Source of the DNA: Nemania diffusa
Taxonomy: Eukaryota > Ascomycota > Sordariomycetes > Xylariales > Xylariaceae
Reading direction: 5' to 3'
NCBI GenBank assembly: GCA_038501195.1
Contig: JBBPUQ010000001.1
Span: 3,968,001 to 4,032,000, forward strand
DNA: 64,000 nucleotides
The position numbers and the translations under genes are program-made. The number at the start of each line of letters is the position of its first letter. Position 1 is the first letter of the stretch. The notes under the pieces were generated by a model. That model searched no databases and had not been told where the DNA came from. It saw only the letters and a list, made by a program, of their open reading frames with translations. Below, in pieces: positions 1-12,202 of the stretch.

Positions 1-1665
1 GTTTTGTTGCCCTGTTCAGCATCGTTGAGAGATTGTATTCCCATGTCATGGTTGGGCCCAGGACGTGATGGAAGGAAGCGCACTGGACAGTGGCGGTACG
101 GTGTGGGCTGAAGGCGACAAGAAAGGCCTTTAAAGGGACACAAAGGAACGATGATGGGCAAGAGCATATCGAGTTTATACTACGGGTTCGGTTAGGTCGG
201 CACTTGGGCCGGACCGAGGGCGAGTTAAGGCTGAAGAGGGGCACGGGAAAGGCTGCAAGAGGGGTTGATAGATTTGAACGCTAGGCTGCGGGGGATGCTG
301 TGTGCGTGTACGATACAAAAGGCGGGAGACAGGCAATGATACCCTCTGGTTCTGATGGAGACGACTTGTTTGTGTATGGGTACTAGTGTGACTAGGAACG
401 GGTCGGACCCAACTCTAATAGAGTGCGAATATCCAGAAATGATGCATCAATGAGGTGAATTAAGCGGGCAGACTTGAAGAGACCAAGGTGGTAACCTAAT
501 CAGTTGGGCACCATTCGATGCAGCCAATGATACATGTCCATGTCCAGCATTGCTTGATAGACAGACTAGGCCAAGGAAGTTAAGTCACCGGGATAGATAG
601 TATAATGCGGTCACACGAGACGTAGAAGCAAATAGGCGTACGTACATCTACACCTACACCTACACCTACACTTACACCCGCATATAGAACATGTCCCACG
701 ACTGTTACCTAACTAATCCACATGTTATTATCATTGCCATACCAAGTATCAGGCTGTCTAAAGGCAAACGAGGGAAAGGGGCAAAATAGATGCAGGCTTC
801 CGTGTGTCTTAGTCCCTTATCTACTATCTAACTACCTACCGGCTCGATTGATATTTGATATTTACTCTACACCACTGCTAGACTAGATACTAGTAGATAC
901 GTATACGTATCGTACGTACTAAGAAACCTCCTAGGGTAAGTAATGATTGAGCCGATGCAGGAGAACTAGTCTAAGAAGGTACTTGGACCCTCTTATAGAG
1001 CTTGAGATGAAGAAGCTGACGAATATTTCATCATCTCTAGTATCAACAAGAACCAAGAGCCCAACCAAAAGCAAAAGCGAAACCAAAACCAAAACCAAAA
1101 CCAAGACCAAGACTAAGTCACCCAGCCACCAAGCAAGGAAGCAAGCAAGCAAGCAGTACTGAACAAGAAAAGATCTCCAACCTGAGCGCATATGCTTTTA
1201 TAGCCGCACCCTAACTCCCAACATTTCACTAGGATGCCGTGATAGGTAACTTATTCAGCCCCGGATCACCCACCCACTTTATACTCTCTCTCTCACACAC
1301 ACCAAATACACACACCAAATATATACACAGCAAATATAGAGTACACACGCTACATGCACACGCCATATTCACACACCACACGCAACACGCGTATCGCACA
1401 AACAAGTCTCTCCATCCATGTGGCAAACCAACCCGAGGCGAAGCAAACCAAATCACACCAAATCAAAACATTAGATAAGTAAATGAAAGGGGAACGAACC
1501 AAGCAGGGAGGAAGGAAGCACACGGACCGAGAAAAGGACAAATAGCCATCATATACTGACTACCGCAATTGAGAGCCACTCACTTGCTCACTCACTCACT
1601 CTCACTCAGCCATCTATCCATCCACATCGCTGCAACCTATCAATCAACGGACACACACCCCTGAC
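1..1665. other. Intergenic leader region, no supported gene
   Basis: No coding region I can support. It holds short simple repeats: TACACC copies at about 647-678, CCAAAA copies at 1081-1115 and CA-rich sequence at 1289-1345. The short open frames here follow these repeats and resemble no protein I know. The last 200 bases probably include the promoter and leader of the acetyltransferase that starts at 1666. Confidence 0.6.
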
Positions 1666-3290
1666 ATGTCGGCTGCCCCGCCCCCAGAGCACCGGGAGGA
1701 AGAGGAAGGGGAAGGGGAAGGGGAAGAGAACAACAACAATAACACCAACAACAACAACAGCGGCAACAGCAACAGCAACGACAACGACGACAACACGGCG
1801 GCCGCCAGTGCGCGGCCAGCGACCGACGACGCCGTCGACGACAGCGAGGACCTGCCCGACGACTTTGTCGACCTCCAGAAGTCGCTCAGCGCCGAGCGCC
1901 GTCGCCGGCAGAGCACGCAGACTAGCGGGATCCAGGACCTGCTGCCGTTCGCGTTCTCCCCGCTGATCCGCCCGCTCACCATCTCTGACCTCGAGAGCTG
2001 CGTCGCCCTCGAGAATGCGGCCTTCGCCAACCCTGCGCATCGATGCTCGCGAGAGAAGGTATGTCTGAACTATCTCATCTTTTTTTTTCGTCGATGATAC
2101 ATACGTATGTGTATATATGTATGGGTGTATGTATGTATGTATGTGTGTATGGGTGTGTGTATTTATATGTATGTCTGTGTAGTAGGTAGGTATCCATGAT
2201 GCGTGTGTTACGCTATGTCTTTGGCGGGTTGGTATGCAATATATACATACATTCATGCTCAAGTCCATTCGCTTAAGTATGCATGTAATATCGATGCATT
2301 CATCCATGTACATGAACGTACCTATCATATCATATCATATCATATCCTCTCTCCTCTCCTCTCCCCTCTCGACCTCATTTATTCATCTATTTATTTATGA
2401 ATAATGAACAAGCCGACATACGCTAACCCAGACCTCTCAACTCAGTTTGTGTACCGACTGACGGAATGCTCCGAGCTTTGTATGGGCTTATACTGCACTG
2501 TTGTGCCTTCAAACACCAAGGGCTGGGAGATCGACACGCTGCGCACGGCGCATCCCGTTGAGTACGCACCCCCCAAGTCTTTGGCTTCATAATTTTCTTT
2601 TCGGCAGACATCTTGTCTTCCATAATGAGCCTCGCCGTCCCTTTGATGAGATCTGGCGTGTTTCCTGTTTTCTGACACGCGAGTCTTGACAGGACGGGCC
2701 GCGACGACGGCGCTGTAAGCGTGCTCTTAGCCCACATTGTGGCCACGCGATCCCACGACGGCGTCGTCACTGACGACGCCATGGACTACCCGGACAACTA
2801 CAAGGCGGTTAAGAGTGAAAGCAGCAACAGCACCGACGCTGGGCGAACTATCGGCCACCAAGAGACCGGCCGGACAATCTGCATCCACTCCTTGGCCGTC
2901 CACCCCAGGCTGCAGGGCGTAGGTTTGGGTAAACTCATCGTTTTCAGCTACATGCAGCAGGTCAAGAACTCCCGCATTGCCGACCGTGTTGCTCTAATCT
3001 GCGAAGAGGTAAGGTCGAACGCACGCCTTTCTTCTCCCCCTTTCCCCTGTTTCAGATGCGGCAAAGGGCTAACAGCGCCGTGTCAAAAAAATACAGTACC
3101 TAGTCAACTATTACAAGCGGTTCGGCTTCACTCACGTCGGGCCCAGCAATGCGAATTTCGGCGGCGGTGGCTGGCATGATATGGTAGGAGGACCTGCGAG
3201 AGAAGTTTCCCAAGTCTCTGCGGATACAGTATACGCTAATTAATCCTCTCTTCCTCTCAGGCTTTCGATCTCCGCAACTCCGCTACCTAG
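1666..3290 (+). CDS. GNAT-family N-acetyltransferase (polyamine/arylalkylamine acetyltransferase-like)
   Basis: Exons 1666..2058, 2446..2561, 2693..3008, 3097..3183 and 3261..3290 join in frame to 313 residues. The first 70 residues are low complexity, with Glu/Gly then Asn/Ser runs coded by trinucleotide repeats. The GNAT fold starts near residue 100 (IRPLTISDLESCVALE). The acetyl-CoA loop is at about 238-250 (VHPRLQGVGLG), fitting the Q/R-x-x-G-x-G/A consensus. The C-terminal part (YYKRFGFTHVG) is the usual last GNAT strand region. The layout resembles the family of yeast Paa1 and animal AANAT, which acetylate polyamines or arylalkylamines; the substrate cannot be told from sequence. Intron 1 is 387 bp and carries a long TATG microsatellite. 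Intron boundaries are inferred; the exon 2/3 joint is the least certain. Confidence 0.82.
2101..2370. repeat. Microsatellite tracts in intron 1 of the acetyltransferase
   Basis: An imperfect TATG/TG repeat fills about 2101-2190. A TATCA pentamer run lies at about 2323-2346 and a CTCTC run follows to about 2370. All lie within the 387-bp intron and probably account for its unusual length. Confidence 0.8.
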
Positions 3291-4270
3291 TGTTTATTCA
3301 GTAGGCTCGACACGGGCGTGGCGGGCGACTACGCCGCTACCGTCTCGTCACGTGCCTTGTGTCGATTCAGAAGCACTGCAGAACAAGGGGTACGTCTTGG
3401 TGGTAAGGCCCACGCCAGCCCCGACTACGCCTACAGGGGAGCAGACAGACCCCGGAGAAGAAAGAGTATCTGGTAGCCAAAGCTAGGTATGTTGAATGTT
3501 TCTTGGCGCAGGCCGGAACACCACGGACTGCGCAGACGGTGAACCATGAGAAAAGTTAGAAGGAAGAAAAAAGAAATATCCAGGTTGGGCGGAAAATTAC
3601 AAAGACTGGAAGGCGGGGCTAGATGACTGATGATGGTTAGGCTCTATCCATCGAGTCTTGAGTCGGGCTCATACGAGAAGGGAGGTAGTAGATCTTTGCA
3701 TTGTGGTTTTTTCAGTTGAGTTTGGTCATAAATGGTTTGCACAGACTTGGCGTTTGCATATAGACTGGACCGGTTTGTAGGGCAAGATCAATAGACATTC
3801 GACTTTTTCCCTTCATGATGTTGGCTACTTATTTAGTCATCAGGTACAGGTGTAGACAATGAGTATTGTTGCTGTGCAAGATTCTCATTGACTAGCCATA
3901 TATCTAGGTACAAAACCAGCCCTCTCACATCAGAGTAGTCTCATGTCTATCTAGCATGCGGTAGTAAACTAGGCCACAAAGAACAAGTCCCAAGCCGGGT
4001 CAGTTACAGGGACAATAAAAGAATTTCGTAATTTCTCTAACGAATACGGAAGACAATAATAAGTCCCACAATTCAAGCCCAGAACGCCCATGATTGTTTG
4101 AGTGCTTCCCCGTCGTTGATTCTTTTCCCCTAACCACTTTCTATTGTCAACTCGGGAAAGCGGTTGAAGGCAAAGGCCAGGCCCAGCGCTAAACACCGTA
4201 AGTATAGTACGCATGCCCGCGCCTCTGTCCACCTCGCAAATCGGAACCCCTAATTGACATCTATTCATGC
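3291..4270. other. Convergent intergenic region between the acetyltransferase and NOG1
   Basis: About 980 bp between two genes that end facing each other. Nothing here codes convincingly. Sequence just after 3290 is GC-rich like coding DNA for about 200 bp and is probably 3' UTR. A longer alternative C-terminus of the acetyltransferase reached by another splice cannot be excluded. Confidence 0.5.
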
Positions 4271-7200
4271 TTAGCGGTGAGACGCCTTGCCGATAGATCG
4301 CTTGCCCGAGAACTGTTGCGCGAGATAACGTTAGCATGATTAAACATAAATGGAAATAATTTTGTACGAGATTCTGAGAAATATTTCTGCATCGTGGCAC
4401 ATACCAAATGCTTAGCTAGTGAGGCAGTCGTATGCCTATCGGCCTCTCCTTGACGGGCATTGCGATTCATTTTCCTCTGAGCTAGCTTCGCTTGCTTCTC
4501 AACCTTCGTGCGCGTCGTCTCGTCCACAACACCGTCTTCGCGGCGGTTAGTGGCCGGTTGGCTTCTCGCCCGGCTCTTTGACCGTAATCTCTCCCTTGGT
4601 GTCTGATCGATATCCATGGCGTTAGGGTCTTCGGTACCCTGTCGGCTGCGGGTCATCGAACGGCCACGGCTTGTCGTCTGTGCACGGCCCCGGAGTTGTA
4701 GTTCTTCAGTGTCGACACCCAGCTGGTCAAGAGAATCCTCGAGCTGTGAGAGGGGCTTCTTGATAGCACTACGTGGTAGAGCGGCCCGGTTCTTGATTCT
4801 ACGCATTCTGGCCTCGTTGCGGATGAGTGCTTGCTTCGTTCGGATCTGGTCAGCCTTCCTTCGGACCTCGGCCGTCTCGACGTCGTCGATCTCCTCATCA
4901 GAGTCATAGTATCCCTCGCCCTCAAGCTTCTCCTCCTCTTCCTCCAAAGCCTGCAATTTAGCCTCGATATCCGGGTCGACATAATCGTAAATATTCTTGC
5001 CATCAAAGATCTCGGGAATTTTATCGTACTTCCATTCCGGGTTCTCTAAAAGATAATCGCCCTTCAAATCAACATTGAACACGCCAGCTCCACCATTCGC
5101 TTCTTCCACATCTCTAGCGAGCAAAGGGCGGTTAGGATCGTTCTTGTCATATTTCTTCCTACTCAAGATCGCCTCGGGGATGAAGCTCTCCCGCACTTCG
5201 GTAGGTTGAGCCACGTGGATCCTGGCCATCACATCCGCCAATCTGCTGCCAATAACACCACTACTATTAGTACCAGCATTGACCTTTTCGCTTACTCTGT
5301 GGGCAAGGAGCCTATCAGAGACGAGATTCTTAGCCTCTTGTACACCTTCAGTTGTGTTGCCTAGAAAAAAGGCGGTTAGCCACAGCAACTTCAGTTAGGT
5401 GACATCAAGCATGCAACTGCCAACGTCTAAGCGCGGTAGGTAGCCTTGCTTGCATAGCTATACATAGAGGGGGGCTAGCATGAGGGAAATCCATACATGA
5501 GAGTTCAAGAATTTCAACTCCTGCAGATGAGATGAGCTCATCGAGCTCGGTGGCAGTGGCCGCATCCAGTTGATCACGTTTCAAAATATCGATCTTGTTG
5601 ATAACGATAAATATCAACTTATTGGCGAACAGAGGCTTAAGACTCCGGAACAACTAATGCATGTTAGATATAACGGACCTCGAAGGGTATGCAGGTGGAG
5701 ACTGTACCTGCATCTGCGACTTCACACTGTAGCCACACTGTTCGGATAAATCCATGAAATAGAGGATTGCAGCTCGAAGATGTGCTATGGCCGTAATTGA
5801 TTCTATTATATAGTGTTAGCATTTTGAAATCATGAATCAATATTCAATCTATTTCTTACGCATCTCTATAGTATTCTAGAATTAACAGTTAGTCTATGTT
5901 CACTAAATAAAGGAGATAATATTCACTTACCATTTCCTCAAGCGGGTGATCAAGGACACCTTTATTTTATGTCAACGGTTATTATTCATAATTATTGAAA
6001 AGTGCAGAGGCGAGTGTAGATTTCCCGTAGTTTATGAATTGGTGCACTGGGAAACCTATAAAAGTGAGCTGGAGGTGCAAGAAAACATACCAGGTGTATC
6101 TATCGCTTGACTGAGGTGACAGGAATTAGTATTGGCTAGGTTGAGGGAAACATGGAGGGCTTACAATCTGAGGTACTGGTAGTCAAAATGACCAACGCTA
6201 TTCAAGTTAGTGATTACTATATATAAGAGAGAACTGAGAATACGTTAGTTCTCTAATGCGAGGATATAGACTCACAAAAGACTTTTTGTGGTGAAGGCAT
6301 CTGTAATTTTAATCAGTATTTTTATCACGAGAGGGACTGTTTAAAGAGTTTGAAGAGTACGGAACCCCGCAGCAATATATAATCTGAAGGGTGCTTTGTC
6401 GGACCAAACCCAAACATTCTATTCAACTAAAGCCAGCCAAGGGTTTACTCACAAGGCATTACCTCCTAGAATTGAATTAGTAACAAGCAACGAAACAGGT
6501 ACACAGGCACTGTCTACATACCACATCAGCTCTCGAGATTGATTTCAAGAACGAGCTTTTTCCCGTATTAGGAAACCCGCAGATTAATAATGTTCGCGCG
6601 GTTGGGTCTATCGAAGGGAGACGCCCAAGATGTTGGCGAACTTGATCCAGGTAGAGTAGAGGATCTTTGAGACGGCGGGTCAAAGTGGCCATGCGGCCGA
6701 GGGCGGCTCGTTTCAATTGTTTGCTATTCGCTATTAATCCAAATCCCTGATGATTCATCCAGAGATTACTCACCATTGATACAGAGACTGCGCATATTTG
6801 AGTAGGCGGACTATGAAAAGTCGTCAGCAACCGCACCAGAATTTAAGGCGGCATAAAAAGAACGTTCTATTCTGAGAACAGCACAGCGTCGTTTTTGTCC
6901 TAGGCGACACGGGCGTTGATTTCGGCTGACCCAAATTATATTGGCCGTGGAGTGAAAGGAAGGAGGCCAGCATACCGTAGTCTCGAGAAATGCTCTCTAT
7001 AAGACTCTTCGCAGTCGCAAGTTGACCCAAAGCGATACGAAAATGGTCGGCATCGTATAACGTCTGCGATTTGAATCACACAATTAATTCTAACGCCCCG
7101 TGCTTATAGTGTTGGTAGTACGTACATTCATCAAATCTTTATGGAATGGATGTAGGTCATTCAATCGTGGAAATCCCTCCTACATAGGATATATCAGCGA

Positions 7201-7639
7201 CCAGCTTATTCGAAAACGTTTAACAGACGTCCACCAACCAGTATAAGCGACAGCTTCTCCGAGAATGTTTCAGCAGTGAATTTGACTTTTCGAGTGTAGA
7301 ACGCTCCTAAGGCACTAATGAGTTACTGTCACTCCTAGTGGCAGCGAGTCCGGCGTGGAGACCGGCACGCAAACGGAGTAATTACTTATTCTCGAGATCT
7401 TGAAGCCACTGCGAGGTGTTAACAATGGGTCTCTTTTCAACGTAGTTGACACACGGGCGAACGGGTGTTACCTTCGGATCTGGGTCGGTAGTCGACGCTG
7501 CGTCCTCGACAAAACAATCTATAGCAAAAGTGCATCAGCAGACAGCCACCTTATAAATATAGATTCAGGGTAGAGCGCGAACATCGAGGAACTCTGTGGA
7601 GGTCGGGACCGGGGCAATATCCTTCCAGGTCGTCTTCAT
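4271..7639 (-). CDS. NOG1: Nucleolar GTP-binding protein 1 (60S biogenesis GTPase), 18 exons
   Basis: Nog1 is an essential Obg-like nucleolar GTPase acting on pre-60S particles. Exons: 7583..7639, 7472..7518, 7386..7408, 7239..7306, 7126..7179, 6976..7063, 6774..6810, 6522..6723, 6453..6465, 6276..6300, 6165..6197, 6091..6110, 5931..5959, 5860..5875, 5708..5802, 5497..5653, 4405..5360, 4271..4312. They sum to 1962 nt (653 residues), the normal fungal length. The protein begins [20 protein letters not shown]1 is at about 174-182 (GFPNTGKSS), G3 DTPG at 220-223, G4 NKID at 288-291. A charged, partly Glu-rich C-terminal domain ends [13 protein letters not shown]. No frame break is needed, so the gene looks functional. 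The 17 introns run 50-165 bp, and most are AT-rich with GT..AG ends. Donor 1 (GTTCGC) is weak. The density is far above the neighbouring genes. Confidence 0.93.
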
Positions 7640-8504
7640 CCTGAAAGTCGGGGGTGTGCGATGAGCGCACGGCGGATTGCACTGGGCTGGATCTGTGGTA
7701 TTTCGTGGTATGAGGAATAAAAATAAGCGATTTTAACCGATACTGTTGCCAGCTGTGTTGTAGGTAGCGATTGAGGACGGCACGACGTGCTCGTTGGGGC
7801 GCAGAGATGGTCGGTGCCGATAGATTGATGCTCGAGATGCCTATCTAGACATCTAGATAGTTAGACCAAAGAAAAAAATCCGTGTGGGGCGTGGGGTTAT
7901 CAGACTAGTTTGTCTATGGCTTATCTTATCGATAACACCCGGCTTCCTGCAGAGAAACGGTACTACTTACTTACACCTACTCAATGCTATAGCCTGCGAT
8001 TTGATGCCTGAGTTATTAAGGGTTGATATTGGCATCAGTGACAAGTACAAGGAATTATTATTTGGCCTTTCTTCTATCAAATCAGTGCATTTATTTGTTG
8101 AGACCCGCAGGTCCATACAAAGTATACCTACCTAGGTGGTAAGTTACAAATGTTTTTCACCTTCACCTTTACCCCGCCAAAAAAAAAAAGGACATCCCAC
8201 TTTCAGCAGTGCCAAGGTTCAACCTGTGCGAGGTTATTAACAAAAGAGTTACTACCACCTCTTGGAACATGTATTTATTTATGATATTTGCTTTATCCAC
8301 GGTTTGTGGTTGACGAGGGGGGTTTTTCTTGTACTCCTTATGTCTAAATCTTTTAAGTATATGAAAATAACTTACGCAACCTGTGTGCATAGGATTAGTT
8401 CGCCACAAACTGCGGTTAGGAAATTGTCTACGCCTAGTCTGTAGAAGGTTTAAGGACGAGAAAAGCCAACGATACCCAGCCATACCGCATCATCATCAGT
8501 AGCA
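7640..8504. promoter_or_regulatory. Divergent intergenic region between NOG1 and URA5
   Basis: About 865 bp separate the two start codons, so both promoters must lie here. No further gene is visible. A TACCTACCTAGGT-type element lies near 8125-8140, on the URA5 side. An A-run is present at about 8180-8190. No clear TATA box can be assigned. Confidence 0.5.
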
Positions 8505-9182
8505 ATGGCCTTGCCTCAGTATAAGCAAGATTTTCTGCATGCAGCCATCCAAGGCGGCGCCCTGAGATTTGGCTCCTTTGAGCTGAAGTCGAAGCGCATC
8601 TCGCCCTACTTCTTCAATGCTGGCGACTTCTTCACCCTTGAGCTACACATGCCCATTGCGGACGCTTACGCTCACACCATTGTCGCCGAGGCGCCTGAGT
8701 TCGACGTCATTTTCGGCCCGGCTTACAAGGGCATCCCGCTGGCCGCTACCGTTCTCTATGCCCTCGGCCGCATAGACTTCGCCACGTATCGCAGCGTAGC
8801 CTACAGCTACGACCGCAAGGAAGCCAAGGACCACGGCGAGGGCGGCACCATCGTCGGCTCTCCGCTCAAGGGAAAGCGCGTGTTGATCATTGATGATGTA
8901 GTTTCCGCTGGTACCGCTAAGCGCCAGGCCATTGACATGATCCGTGCTCAGGGTGGTACGGTTGTTGGTATCGTTGTTGCGCTCGACCGCCAGGAAACGC
9001 TGCCGGACGGCGATGGCAAGACGAGCGCTATTGGCCAGCTGCGCAAGGAGTACGATATCCCAATCCTAGCCATTGTGAAGCTTAACGATATCATTGCCGC
9101 TGGCACTGAGGGCGTTATCTCAGACCCAGATGTCATTCAGCAGATCCAAGAGTACCGGGCCAAGTACGGTGCCAGCGAGTAA
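8505..9182 (+). CDS. URA5: Orotate phosphoribosyltransferase
   Basis: This enzyme converts orotate and PRPP to orotidine 5'-monophosphate, the fifth step of de novo pyrimidine synthesis, in the cytosol. It is a single 225-residue exon, the usual fungal length. The N-terminus ([20 protein letters not shown]) and the substrate region ([11 protein letters not shown]) are characteristic. The type I PRPP-binding motif is at about 127-138 ([12 protein letters not shown]). The start lies in a good context (caATGGCC), and no upstream in-frame ATG extends it sensibly. There are no introns, in sharp contrast to divergent NOG1. Codon use is GC-rich in the third position, typical of a well-expressed gene. 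Confidence 0.97.
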   Translation: MALPQYKQDFLHAAIQGGALRFGSFELKSKRISPYFFNAGDFFTLELHMPIADAYAHTIVAEAPEFDVIFGPAYKGIPLAATVLYALGRIDFATYRSVAYSYDRKEAKDHGEGGTIVGSPLKGKRVLIIDDVVSAGTAKRQAIDMIRAQGGTVVGIVVALDRQETLPDGDGKTSAIGQLRKEYDIPILAIVKLNDIIAAGTEGVISDPDVIQQIQEYRAKYGASE

Positions 9183-10467
9183 AGCGTGGAGGAGGAAGGG
9201 TAGGTTGTAGGTACCGGTCGGCTGGAGTTCGCTACACACTACCCAGGACTACCATGCTTTTACGACAAAAACTATCAAATCAGATAGCCATAGCTGAGGG
9301 GGAAGGCGAATTAAAGGATCCCGCTATGGCTTCGCCGTTATGATCATCCCACACCTGGCAAGCGGTAGATATAGTCTCTTAACTTGATGTACTGTTGCTC
9401 ACGTTAGCCATAGAAGGCCGTGGATATTAACTATCGATGTGATTCATTCTTCAGCATTTGATTGTCTGCCAGAAATTAGAGTTATAAAAATCATTAATCA
9501 AACCGGATACTTAGCGCTCTGTAGACCGCATGTCGAATATTCTTTTTTTAGCCTTTTGAGCGTGTTCGAGGCAGTGTTTATTGTCCCAGCTTACCTCGTA
9601 CTTACCTAGTTGCCTGCCAAAATCACAGGTTAAAAGGGCGGTATCTGTTTAAAAGGTGACCCCTTGCTCCACGAATTAACCGGCTGAAATGCTTTATCGA
9701 GTCTCAGCTCCGCCGTGGTGGCTAAGGCGTGGCGTGGCGCATATTACCTAACAACCGTCAGGTAAAGGTACATGCTGTACATACCTGGCAGGCAAACGGC
9801 AAAGTACTGATACAAAGGCAGCCCCCCTAGACTAATAGCAGATTATACACTACATCCTACTACCTGTGGTGACACAAAACCTGTCCCTCTCCCTCTGGGT
9901 CCTCACCGCCTGTCTCCCTGTCTCTCTCCCTGTCTGCCGAGATACCTGAACTAACATCCTGGCACATACCTATGTACATCCCCATTGCCTATCGCGAACC
10001 TCGCTCTCCATTGATCCGAGGTATCACATCACCCGATCGTTTGACCCGATCGACTGCTTTTCTTTTCTTTTTCTTCCCTCGTGCCGTCCCGTGTCACCCA
10101 CACGACCCGTGCGCTTGGCTTACCCGTCAGATCCATCTGAAAATTTTCCGCTGTTGCTTGCGTCGTCCGGTTTGGCCGATAAATAAGATCGTGCAGGTGG
10201 AAGGTTGTGACCGCACCGACTCTCCCGCCTTCGCCTTCGCCTTCGCCTTCGCCTTCGCCTTCTCTTGCCGCCGCCACAAGCGAGAAGTGATAGGTTACTT
10301 TTTATCTACACTATCAACATTGTCAGCTCAGTTCGGCCCCAACACGGCCGCAATATCGACCTCATGTCACCGCTCCAGTAAGCCTGCCAGCCAGCCATCT
10401 ACTCACTTGATCCCGATATTATTACCCAATTCGTGCATGTTATCCAACCGCCCTCAACACCACTGTC
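9183..10467. other. Intergenic region downstream of URA5
   Basis: About 1.3 kb without a supportable gene. The first part is URA5 3' flank. From about 9890 the sequence turns pyrimidine-rich on the + strand, as fungal promoters and leaders often do, fitting a transcription unit beginning here for the small gene at 10468. It contains the CGCCTT hexamer repeat at 10226-10261. Confidence 0.5.
10226..10261. repeat. CGCCTT hexamer microsatellite
   Basis: Six perfect tandem copies of CGCCTT. The tract is open in several frames and so creates spurious reading frames with Phe-Ala or Glu-Gly repeats on either strand. It probably lies in the leader of the next gene. Confidence 0.9.
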
Positions 10468-10935
10468 ATGGCAATTGAAGCCCTGTATGCACGTAGTTGG
10501 TTGTTCGCGGCCTAGCTGCCCGCCACCGCATATGACTGATATCTTACTGATATACGCTACTATTTCCGTTTCGCATCCTGATCCAATCGTAGATTGCCCT
10601 CCCCAGCCATCTTGAAATTTCAGAAAGAAATCATAAAAGATCAAAAAATAAAATAGATAGAAGATAGAGCTAGGGCCTCGGCTAATCATTAAAGTAGATC
10701 CTTCCGTGCCCTCTCGACAAAGACTCGCATCGGTGTGGGTGTGGGCCTTCTGGCCTGGGGACTTATCGGCCTGCACTTGTCGGATCGGGCCGAGGAACGG
10801 TACTTCAAGCCGTCAGAGGAAGACCGCGCTGCACTTCGACAAATAACGCCACGGGTCACAACCGTAGACCGGGAAAGCGGCGTCAAAGACAACACCGCCA
10901 TTGCTTCCACCAACAGTGGTAGTTCTACAAATTAG
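10468..10935 (+). CDS. Small predicted single-span membrane protein, 85 residues, function unknown
   Basis: Two exons are proposed, 10468..10484 and 10695..10935, joined by a GTATGC..AAAG intron of 210 bp. The product begins MAIEALRSFRALSTKTRIG. A hydrophobic segment follows at about residues 19-32 (VGVGLLAWGLIGLHLS), then a charged tail (DRAEERYFKPSEEDRAALRQ) and a Ser/Thr-rich end. The second exon has clear coding character; the first rests only on the frame fit and a plausible start. A short basic N-terminus, one membrane span and an acidic tail would suit a mitochondrial inner membrane or ER protein, but this is inference. I do not recognise the family. Confidence 0.5.
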
Positions 10936-12202
10936 CTGATTAATCGTCGTATAAGGGTCAGACAGCCAGATTTCCGTGTAAGGTGTCAGACCATTCATGA
11001 CGCAAGCGGAACAAGTCGGGACTAAAGCAGCCAGCGCCAGGCTCTTCTTAACTTGTCTCACATAACATATTCTTGTTCCATAAAGTCTACATACACACAC
11101 GACCGGATCTCCCGGGATCGGGGAATAAGCAAGGATACCATATATCCGGTCGTCGCTTCAATCAACCTATACAACTAGCTAGGTAATTCAGAAAATACTC
11201 GAGATTTTCTACCGTAATATGTATCTATATATTCAGAATACCACTAGACACAGAAATCTCAGGACAGCGGAGATAAGTCTCAAAATTATGCATCAGCAGC
11301 AACGTCATGCCTAGATAGACGCTACGGCACTTAAACATCTACGGCGAGGCTACCCTGTATGGGCGGGCTTACATATATGCCATAGCCCCTGGAGTATCCT
11401 TCTGACCCTGTCTGTTATAATCCTCAAATCATATATTACTATCAAAAGTCAAGTGCCCAGGTGTGTCTGACCTATTAGAATTTGCCCACTGTCTTGTTTA
11501 TATTCGTGGCTACTACACGATGGCAACTTAATGTTAGTATTTACTATGATATGATGATGTTAGGATGGTTAAATACCTCCGTAAACAGAGAAACGCTAAG
11601 TGAAAAACCACACCTATTTACATGAGATCGCGTAGACCAACACTCGGGGAAAAGATAGCATTACTGTCTTATGGCGCACGCTTACCACGTATTAGAATAT
11701 TATAATACAGATTCAATTTGATATTGTCACAATGCAGCAAGTTTGGGAAACACCAGGGTTTTATAATTCATAGTACCGCTTCTATATCCGAGGAACTATA
11801 AAAGTACCGAGTGACCACGTCGCTACAAACCCACCACAAGTCCCCAACCGTTCAGACGAATGTCCGTTTCATGAAAGATGCGTACTCCGTGGAAAAAAGC
11901 CGACCCCATCGCGGATATTGACCCGGTCTCAGTACATCGAAACGTTAAACGTCATGACAACCACCAGAGGGCCGTAGTCCAGACCCCCGAAATCTAATCG
12001 TCGTGTCTAAATGCGAAAAAGGAAACAGTGCCAGTCTAATGAGAGGTGTACGAGCCGAACCGGAAAATGCAAATCAAACTACCACCATCATGCTAGTCTC
12101 ATGCAGACGACTCGAAACTTTTGGATGATCATAAACGTAGGAAACAAGAACGCCATGAATGCTTGGAAAAGCGCAGAATGCAACCTGCTACTGCTGCCAC
12201 CG
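10936..12202. other. AT-rich intergenic region
   Basis: About 1.27 kb between the small membrane protein gene and the 3' end of the C2H2 regulator. Stops are dense in all frames and no protein similarity was seen. The last few hundred bases are probably the 3' UTR of the regulator. Confidence 0.55.

Noticed and set aside
1606..2328. 240-codon open frame on the - strand
   Set aside because: It is antisense to the acetyltransferase; its His/Thr, Val and Phe/Pro repeats are the shadow of microsatellites and trinucleotide runs.
5361..7582. Idea that NOG1 is a broken pseudogene, since its frames are interrupted many times
   Set aside because: Every interruption is removed by GT..AG introns with exact phase agreement, and the spliced protein has all GTPase motifs and normal length.
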